Shown: positions 58,128 to 64,000 of the stretch, piece by piece
Layout: the number at the start of each line of letters is the position of its first letter
Numbering within the stretch: position 1 is the first letter of the stretch
Position numbers and translations under genes: made by a program
Source of the DNA: CAXXOK01 sp963675925
Lineage (GTDB): Bacteria > Bacillota > Clostridia > Christensenellales > Aristaeellaceae
NCBI GenBank assembly: GCA_963675925.2
Contig: CAXXIB010000004.1
Location: 806,001 to 870,000 of the forward strand
Direction of reading: 5' to 3'
DNA length: 64,000 nt
The notes under the pieces: generated by a model
The model's database searches: none
The model's input: the letters and a program-made list of their open reading frames with translations, nothing else
What the model was told of the DNA's origin: nothing

Positions 58128-59786
58128 ATGCCTGCGGAGAGTTTTTTGGGGTTTTTTGCGCTGATCATTATCATTTCGGCGGTGCTTTCGCTGTGGCGAA
58201 AATCATCGGCCGTGCGGCAGCAGCTGCGCAATAGCTGGGGGCCTGATGGCAAACCGTATGCCATGGACGAGGACGCGATGATCGCCCTGCGCGAGTGCTA
58301 CCAGAGCATGCCCAAGGCCGAGACGGCGTTTGCCCATGTGGACGCGATTACCTGGGCGGATTTGGACATGGACGCGATATTCCGCTACCTGAACCATACG
58401 CAGTCCGGCGTTGGGGAAGAAGCACTATTTGCTATGCTGCACGAAATTGATGGCAGCGAGGACGATTTGAAACGCCGCGACCGCTGGATGCGCGCGCTGC
58501 GGGACGACGAGGCCAGCCGTATTGCCTTGCAGCAACAGCTGCGCAAGCTGGGCCGGGAGCACGACCACGGGGCGTTTGCGTATTTGAAGGATCCTTTGTC
58601 ATCAAAGCCCAGGCACGCGGGGGTGTATTACCTGCTGGCCGGGCTTCCGTTTGTGTTTGTGGGCCTGGGCTTTATAAACCCGTACTGGCTGCTGGGCATA
58701 GTCGGCGTGTTTATCATCGATGCGGCGGTGTACTATCGCACCAAAAAAACATGGATGCGGGAGCTGGCTGCCGTACGCCATCTGGCTGCGGTTTTGCGCA
58801 TTGGGCGGCGCATGGGCAACACATCGGTGCAGGGGGCGGAGGATGGATTTGCAGAGCTCAGTTCCCTCAGTGCCGGGCTGAAAGCCTTTGGCCGCTGGAA
58901 CAGTGTGTTTAATATGCAGCGCGTGGCCGATTATGATTTTATCACCGATTATCTGCGCTTGGCCTTCCAGCTGGATATGATCGCCCTGTGCCGGATGTCG
59001 GACTTTATAAAAAAGCATGTTGATGAGATTCTGCGCGTATGCCAGCTCGTGGGTGAGCTGGACGCCTGCATCGCCGTTGCCTCCCTGCGGCAAACGCTGA
59101 CCCACTATGCCGTGCCGGAGTTTACCGGGGAGCGGCATGTGCAGATTGACGGCGCGGCCCACCCGCTGCTAAAGAAACCCGTGACAAACGACCTGGACTG
59201 GAACAGTAATGTGCTGGTCACGGGCTCGAACGCTTCGGGGAAATCCACGTTTGTCAAGGCGGTCGCCATCAACGCGATTTTGGCCCAGAGCATTTACACC
59301 TGCTGGGCGGATAGTTTGCGCATGCCCCGCACGCAGGTGATCACCTCCATGGCGATTCGCGACAACGTTCAGGGCGGCGAAAGCTATTTTATTGTGGAAA
59401 TCAAAAGCCTGAAACGGATTTTGAATACCCTGCGGGACGATGTGCTGACCCTGTGCTTTATTGATGAAATTCTACGCGGCACCAACACCGTGGAGCGTAT
59501 CGCGGCCTCCAAAGCGCTTCTGTCCTACATCGGCAAGCAAAACGCGCTGTGCATTGCCGCGACCCACGATATAGAGCTCACCCGGCTACTGCCCGGCTAC
59601 CGGCAGGTGCATTTCCGCGAAGAAATCACCCCGCAGGGTATGGTGTTCCCATACCACCTGCTGGAGGGTGTGTCCGACACCCGCAATGCCATCCGCCTGC
59701 TGGAGCAGATGGGCTTCCCGGCGGCGGTGATTCGCGATGCCGATGACATGGCTAAGCCACAGCAAAGCGACGGGGCTGACGGGTAA
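58128..59786 (+). CDS. Membrane-anchored MutS-family ATPase
   Basis: 552 aa from ATG 58128. One membrane helix at about 6-24 and two at about 165-203. A MutS lever-like helical region (about 205-330) precedes the MutS ATPase domain: Walker A GSNASGKST (366-374), Walker B TLCFIDEILRGTN (Asp446-Glu447), ATHDIELTRLL. The mismatch-recognition and connector domains of MutS and the Smr domain of MutS2 are absent. Membrane location makes ordinary mismatch repair unlikely. This membrane MutS-like type is common in Bacillota, role unknown. Confidence 0.88.
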   Translation: MPAESFLGFFALIIIISAVLSLWRKSSAVRQQLRNSWGPDGKPYAMDEDAMIALRECYQSMPKAETAFAHVDAITWADLDMDAIFRYLNHTQSGVGEEALFAMLHEIDGSEDDLKRRDRWMRALRDDEASRIALQQQLRKLGREHDHGAFAYLKDPLSSKPRHAGVYYLLAGLPFVFVGLGFINPYWLLGIVGVFIIDAAVYYRTKKTWMRELAAVRHLAAVLRIGRRMGNTSVQGAEDGFAELSSLSAGLKAFGRWNSVFNMQRVADYDFITDYLRLAFQLDMIALCRMSDFIKKHVDEILRVCQLVGELDACIAVASLRQTLTHYAVPEFTGERHVQIDGAAHPLLKKPVTNDLDWNSNVLVTGSNASGKSTFVKAVAINAILAQSIYTCWADSLRMPRTQVITSMAIRDNVQGGESYFIVEIKSLKRILNTLRDDVLTLCFIDEILRGTNTVERIAASKALLSYIGKQNALCIAATHDIELTRLLPGYRQVHFREEITPQGMVFPYHLLEGVSDTRNAIRLLEQMGFPAAVIRDADDMAKPQQSDGADG

Positions 59787-59815
59787 GCCGTAAAACCATT
59801 GCGTACGTAATAAAA

Positions 59816-59846
59816 AACAAGGCGGGCTACAGGCCCGCCTTGTTAT
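59816..59846. terminator. Bidirectional terminator between MutS-like and AraC genes
   Basis: AACAAGGCGGGC, 5-base loop, GCCCGCCTTGTT; A-rich before and T-containing after. Confidence 0.88.
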
Positions 59847-59886
59847 ATCCGCAGTCAAAATAGCTAAAAAAAGACCGAGCATTGGC

Positions 59887-60792
59887 TCAGTCTTTGGGTT
59901 TGCTGTCGGTTTGCCAGCCCACATGCTTTAGGTACGCGGTGGGGGCCATGCCGACCACTTGCTTGAATTGCTTGGAGAAGTGGTACGGGTCGTGCATCCC
60001 GATTTCGATGCCGGTCTGCCGCACGTTCAGCCCGCTGCGTAAAAGCAGTTTGGCACGTTCCATTTTTAAAAATTGCAGATACGAAAGCGGGGGCAACCCC
60101 AGTTCCGCAGAAAAGCGCTTGCGGAAGGTTTCAATCGGCATACGGCTGATGGCCGCCATGTCGGCAAGCGAAAAGCTTTCTTTATATTCGCTGCGGCGCA
60201 GGGCATCTACCACGCGAGAAATCTCGTGGCTCAGCGTGGCGCTCATGGCTACGCTCTGGCCGGAGTGGGCTGCCAATAGCCCCCACAGAAGCTGACCGAG
60301 CTGGAAGCTTGCGTCCCCGGTGCCGGCGTGGCGCACCAGCACCTGCACAATTTGCTGTGTTAATATCACCTGCGAGGGCAGAAAACCCTGCTTGGCGGGC
60401 GCGGTGGTCAGCGAATTCATTTCCGCCAGAAAATTCGTAGCCAGGGGGCCGTCAATGGTCAGCCAGAGGATGCGGGCATCCTTGGCATGGTGCAGCCGGC
60501 AGTGCGATACCTGCAGCGGCAGCACGGCGCACTCGCCCTTGCGCAAATCGAATTTACTATCCTTATGTTCTAGCGTAACACGCCCGGTTTCCACAATCAG
60601 CCAGGTCCAGTAGGTATCCTTTTCCAGCGTATACGCGGTTTGCTCCAGCATCGCGCTGCCAGCCGAGTGGATCCAAACCCCGCTGTCTTCAATTAACTGT
60701 ACAGGCGTGTGCACACCCTGCACAAAAATACCTGCGTCGCTGCCATCGGCGCAGGGGGGATCGGGGGTGAATTTGATGACGCTCATATCCAT
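59887..60792 (-). CDS. AraC-family transcriptional regulator
   Basis: 301 aa. N-terminal cupin sensor domain (about 25-150; LRKGECAVLPLQVSHCRLHH), C-terminal tandem helix-turn-helix (about 195-292: FSLADMAAISRMPIETFRKR, NVRQTGIEIGMHDPYHFSKQ, then FKQVVGMAPTAYL). GAGGA fits best with ATG 60786, two codons inside. No transport or sugar gene is adjacent, so the target is unknown; divergent pyrH is an unlikely one. Confidence 0.9.
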   Translation of the reverse strand: MDMSVIKFTPDPPCADGSDAGIFVQGVHTPVQLIEDSGVWIHSAGSAMLEQTAYTLEKDTYWTWLIVETGRVTLEHKDSKFDLRKGECAVLPLQVSHCRLHHAKDARILWLTIDGPLATNFLAEMNSLTTAPAKQGFLPSQVILTQQIVQVLVRHAGTGDASFQLGQLLWGLLAAHSGQSVAMSATLSHEISRVVDALRRSEYKESFSLADMAAISRMPIETFRKRFSAELGLPPLSYLQFLKMERAKLLLRSGLNVRQTGIEIGMHDPYHFSKQFKQVVGMAPTAYLKHVGWQTDSKPKD

Positions 60793-60971
60793 TCCTCATG
60801 TCAATATTGTCTGAATATGATACCAATCAGACTAATTTATTATACTAACAAGCGGTAGCCTTGTCAAACGCAAGGAATGTAAAATTGGAGAAATCTTACA
60901 ATAATTTACAGGTATGTTGTAATGTTGCACGCCGCAAAGTGCGCCGGGCAGCAAACATCCGCGCCTCTAGC

Positions 60972-61001
60972 TTTACAGTGTCTATACCGCTGATGTATAA
61001 T
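60972..61001 (+). promoter_or_regulatory. Promoter of pyrH
   Basis: TTTACA (60972-60977), 18 bases, TATAAT (60996-61001). Upstream at 60892-60925 the TTACAATAATTTACAGG region holds short repeats that could be an AraC site. Confidence 0.6.
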
Positions 61002-61037
61002 GAAAGTTACGTACCGTAAAGGACAGGAGGGGGCTCC

Positions 61038-61751
61038 ATGGTGGAAAACAAGCGGATCATCCTGAAATTGAGCGGCGAAGCGCTGGGCAACGGTGGACAG
61101 CTGTTTGATTATCAAGCGTTTCTGACAGCGGCGAAAACCCTGATGGCTGTACAGGCGCAGGGGTTTGAGCTTGCGGTGGTGATCGGCGGGGGCAACGTAT
61201 GGCGTGGCCGGCGCGGCCAGGCCAAGGCGATGGGCGCGGTTCCAGCCGACCAGATGGGCATGCTGGCCACCATACAAAATTCGATTATGATGCACGACGC
61301 GCTATGCTCGCTGGGTGCAAAATCCACCGTGATGAGCGCAGTGGACATCCACCGCTTTGCAGAGCCGTTCCAGGCCACAAAGGCCAAGCGGCTGCTGGAA
61401 GACGGCCATATTCTGCTGCTGGGCGGAGGGACGGGCAACCCGTTCTTCTCAACCGATTCGGCGGTAGCGCTGCGCGCCCTGGAGCTGGACTGCGGGCAGA
61501 TACTGATGGCGAAAAACGTAGACGGTGTCTACGATAAAGACCCGGCAGAATTTGCCGATGCGCAGGTGATACCGCAGATCAGCTACGAAGACTGCCTGAA
61601 AAAAGCCCTGCGCGCCATCGACCTGACGGCTATGATCCTGCTGCGCGACAACGCGTTTCCCAAAGTGCGCGTGTTCAAGCTGGATAAAGCGGGCGATAAC
61701 CTGCTGAAAGTACTGGCAGGCGACCCGATGGGAACAACCCTGCATTCGTAA
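61038..61751 (+). CDS. pyrH: UMP kinase (uridylate kinase)
   Basis: 237 aa amino-acid-kinase fold. IILKLSGEALGN, AVVIGGGNVWRGR, MGMLATIQNSIMMHDAL, GGTGNPFFSTDSAVALRALE, AKNVDGVYDKDP, IDLTAMILLRDN. Converts UMP to UDP. GGAGG precedes the start. It is usually followed by frr; here it is followed by a MATE gene and argS, so the common tsf-pyrH-frr cluster is broken. Confidence 0.95.
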   Translation: MVENKRIILKLSGEALGNGGQLFDYQAFLTAAKTLMAVQAQGFELAVVIGGGNVWRGRRGQAKAMGAVPADQMGMLATIQNSIMMHDALCSLGAKSTVMSAVDIHRFAEPFQATKAKRLLEDGHILLLGGGTGNPFFSTDSAVALRALELDCGQILMAKNVDGVYDKDPAEFADAQVIPQISYEDCLKKALRAIDLTAMILLRDNAFPKVRVFKLDKAGDNLLKVLAGDPMGTTLHS

Positions 61752-61821
61752 CGCTCTCCCGCAGCACAGGCTGCACTACCGCAGCGGAGACGCATAGTGT
61801 CCGCCCATTGAAAGGCATTGC

Positions 61822-63240
61822 ATGACGCAGATATCCGGAAAACTGAAACGGTTTTTCGCCCCCATGGACATGACCGAGGGCAATTCCCTCAAACAGATTA
61901 TTCGGTTTTCCATTCCGTTGCTGATCGGCAATTTTGCCCAGCAGATGTATTCCACCGTAGATGCCATTGTGGTAGGCAACTACATCGGCGACAGCGCCCT
62001 TGGCGCGGTGGGCCTGTCCTTCCCGCTGATTATGCTCATCTTTGGCATGTTCATCGGCGTTTCGACCGGTGCTGGTATTACCGTATCGCAGTATTTCGGG
62101 GCCAAGAACCGCTTGATGCTCAACAAAGCCGTGGGCACCATCATTATGCTGGCGTTTTGGGCCGGGACTGCGTGCACGCTGCTGGGAACCGTAATCGCCC
62201 GGCCACTGCTGAAACTACTGAATTCCCCGCCGGAAATGATGGACATGGCGGTCAGCTACCTGACGATTTACTTCGGCGGGGTAATCTCGCTGGTGTATTT
62301 CAACATCCTAAGCGGCGTGTTGCGCGGCATGGGCGACAGCGTATCCCCGCTGATTTACCTGATGGTCGCATCGTTGGTCAATATTGCGCTGGATATACTG
62401 TTTGTCACCCAGTTTGGCATGACCACCGACGGCGTAGCGCTGGCGACGGTCATTGCACAAACCCTGGCGGCAGCGCTGGCGTTTCGCAAGCTGCGGCGGA
62501 TGAAAAACGTCGTTGATGTAGACCGCTCCACGGTGAAGATGGAAAAAAGCATCGCGGGGAAGATTATCAAGCTGGGCGCACCGCTGGGCGCAATGCAGAT
62601 GGTGTTTTCCATGCAGGCGGTGCTGGTACAGGCGCTGATGAACTCCATGGGGCCCATGGTGATTACCACTTTAACGGCGGTGATGCGCGTGGACGGGTTC
62701 ATCATGATGCCAAACTTCACCTTTGCGGCGGCATCCACAACCTTTACCGCGCAAAACTTCGGCGCTAAAAAGCTGGACCGTATCCGCCAGGGGCAAAAGG
62801 CCACGCTAAAGGTGGCACTGGTATCGTCGCTGTTTCTGGTGACCTGCATTTTGCTATTCGGGCGGCAGCTGATGACCGTGTTTACCTCCACCGAGGCGGT
62901 TATTGCGCTTGGCGCACGCTTCCTGCGCATACTGGCGGCCGGCTATGTGGCGTTTGCCATTTTGCAAACGCTGGTCGGTGTCATGAACGGCATGAGCCAA
63001 ACGACCATCCCGATGATTTTGTCCATCATCTCCACAATGGTCGTCCGCCTGCCGCTTGCATACCTGATTGCGCATCTGACGCAGTCGGTTACCTGGCCAA
63101 ACGGCAACCCGGACGCGATCTATATCAGCCTGCTGATCAGCTGGGTGTTCAACGCCACGGCGATCGCAGCCATCTTCCGATGGGGTAAATGGCGCAAGAG
63201 GGCTGAAAGTAAACTCTTATCCGAGGGGGTACGAACATGA
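61822..63240 (+). CDS. MATE-family exporter, second copy
   Basis: 472 aa, 12 membrane helices. QMYSTVDAIVVGNYIGDSAL, GVSTGAGITVSQYFGAKNRL, MRVDGFIMMPNFTFAAASTT, FTAQNFGAKKLDRIRQG. Clearly paralogous to the MATE at 34826-36220 but not a close copy. AAAGG precedes the ATG; its stop overlaps the argS start (ATGA), so the two are coupled. Confidence 0.93.
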   Translation: MTQISGKLKRFFAPMDMTEGNSLKQIIRFSIPLLIGNFAQQMYSTVDAIVVGNYIGDSALGAVGLSFPLIMLIFGMFIGVSTGAGITVSQYFGAKNRLMLNKAVGTIIMLAFWAGTACTLLGTVIARPLLKLLNSPPEMMDMAVSYLTIYFGGVISLVYFNILSGVLRGMGDSVSPLIYLMVASLVNIALDILFVTQFGMTTDGVALATVIAQTLAAALAFRKLRRMKNVVDVDRSTVKMEKSIAGKIIKLGAPLGAMQMVFSMQAVLVQALMNSMGPMVITTLTAVMRVDGFIMMPNFTFAAASTTFTAQNFGAKKLDRIRQGQKATLKVALVSSLFLVTCILLFGRQLMTVFTSTEAVIALGARFLRILAAGYVAFAILQTLVGVMNGMSQTTIPMILSIISTMVVRLPLAYLIAHLTQSVTWPNGNPDAIYISLLISWVFNATAIAAIFRWGKWRKRAESKLLSEGVRT

Positions 63241-64000
63241 ATGAGATTAAATTGGAACTCGCCGCGCTGATCAGCGATGCGGTCAAGCAGCGCTTTGACA
63301 CCGAACTAAGCGCGCAAACACTGGAAGGGTACCTGGAGGTGCCGCCCGAAAAGACGATGGGCGACTACGCCTTTCCGTGCTTTCGCCTAAGCCGCGAGCT
63401 AAAGCTTGGACCGCCGCAGATTGCTGCCGCGCTGGCTGAAGTTATCAACGCACCTGGCTTTTCCACCGCCAAGCAGATGGGCGGCTATCTGAACTTTTAT
63501 TTGAACCGCGCGCAGGTCGCCCGCCGCACCATCGAGGCGGTACTCGCCGGCCAGTACGGCGCGTCGGATATCGGCAACGGTAAAACTGTGTGTATCGACT
63601 ATTCGTCCATCAACATTGCCAAGCGCTTTCATATCGGCCATCTGTCCACGACTATGATCGGCCATAGTTTGAAGCGTATTTTTGATTATCTGGGCTACAC
63701 AACCGTGGGCATTAACCACCTGGGCGACTGGGGGACGCAGTTCGGCAAGCTGATTTCCGCTTACAAACGCTGGGGAACCAAGGAACAGGTTGAGGCCGAG
63801 GGCGTGGAAGCGCTGACCAAGCTGTATGTCCGCTTTCACGAGGAATCCGCCAAAGAGGTGGACGAGCAGGGCACCCACACCCTGGAGGATGAGGGCCGCA
63901 TGTACTTCAAAGCCATTGAAGACGGCGACGAGGAAGCCCTGAACATCTTCAACTGGTTTAAGCAGGTCACCCTGCGCGACTGCGAAAAAACCTACAACAT
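63237..64000 (+). CDS. argS: Arginyl-tRNA synthetase, 3' partial
   Basis: 254 residues visible before the window ends. N-terminal Add-1 tRNA-recognition domain (about 1-105; KTMGDYAFPCFRLSRELK, GGYLNFYLN), then the class I catalytic start VCIDYSSINIAKRFHIGHLS with the HIGH motif and HLGDWGTQFGKLISAYKRWG, diagnostic for ArgRS. The start ATG overlaps the MATE stop. Charges tRNA-Arg. The KMSK region and anticodon domain lie beyond the window. Confidence 0.96.
   Translation, partial: MNEIKLELAALISDAVKQRFDTELSAQTLEGYLEVPPEKTMGDYAFPCFRLSRELKLGPPQIAAALAEVINAPGFSTAKQMGGYLNFYLNRAQVARRTIEAVLAGQYGASDIGNGKTVCIDYSSINIAKRFHIGHLSTTMIGHSLKRIFDYLGYTTVGINHLGDWGTQFGKLISAYKRWGTKEQVEAEGVEALTKLYVRFHEESAKEVDEQGTHTLEDEGRMYFKAIEDGDEEALNIFNWFKQVTLRDCEKTYN

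Overview
The window is a 64 kb piece of a bacterial chromosome, about 55-60% GC. Its complete rRNA operon, Gram-positive style promoters, strong AGGAGG ribosome binding sites and MATE, M42 and AmmeMemoRadiSam genes point to Bacillota, class Clostridia, probably an anaerobe of a poorly cultured family. I cannot place it more finely without a 16S search. No phage, transposase, CRISPR array or replication origin was found.

Layout: 1-1993 is the end of glycogen phosphorylase with an apparent frameshift. 2130-4190 is an AT-rich island with one HEPN-type gene. 4259-7153 is an MMPL exporter with a divergent TetR regulator. 7353-8479 is a pair of secreted paralogs. 8635-14472 is an rRNA operon (16S-Ala-Ile-23S-5S-Asn), followed by a decayed second copy of the Asn tRNA and its terminator. 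15093-18227 holds secreted proteins and a broken surface-protein gene. 18314-28371 (minus strand) is one large catabolic operon: an ATC-hydrolase-like protein, a complete branched-chain-amino-acid-type ABC importer, a cysteine-desulfidase-like protein, an SDR, a GntR regulator and DhaK/DhaL. 28592-33720 (plus) is a ribokinase and a ChvE/MmsAB-type sugar importer. 33848-37752 holds DUF4180, GNAT, MATE and PepC genes. 38000-39333 is a second AT-rich island (membrane GAF-like protein plus a small basic protein). 39424-44108 is a methionine operon, metA-metF-metH. 44254-47343 is three tandem M42 aminopeptidases. 48456-53325 (minus) is an AmmeMemoRadiSam operon with a DapF-like protein lacking both catalytic cysteines, and a phosphoglucomutase. 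53540-54610 is a third AT-rich island with another R-x4-H HEPN-like gene. 54713-64000 holds mnmG, an 8-TM protein, a membrane MutS-like ATPase, an AraC regulator, pyrH, a MATE exporter and the start of argS.

The most notable observation is in the leader of the methionine operon. A 21-codon reading frame with a near-perfect ribosome binding site (39489-39554) has six Met and three Cys codons. Its stop codon lies in one strand of a helix that competes with a terminator-like hairpin, which is the architecture of classical ribosome-mediated attenuation. I found no S-box or T-box there. Next in interest are the GntR operator inside the promoter spacer of the catabolic operon, the Ser/Ser DapF-like protein tied to AmmeMemoRadiSam genes, two genes that seem to lack ATG/GTG/TTG starts (amrS and the SDR), and two stand-alone HEPN-like proteins in AT-rich islands.
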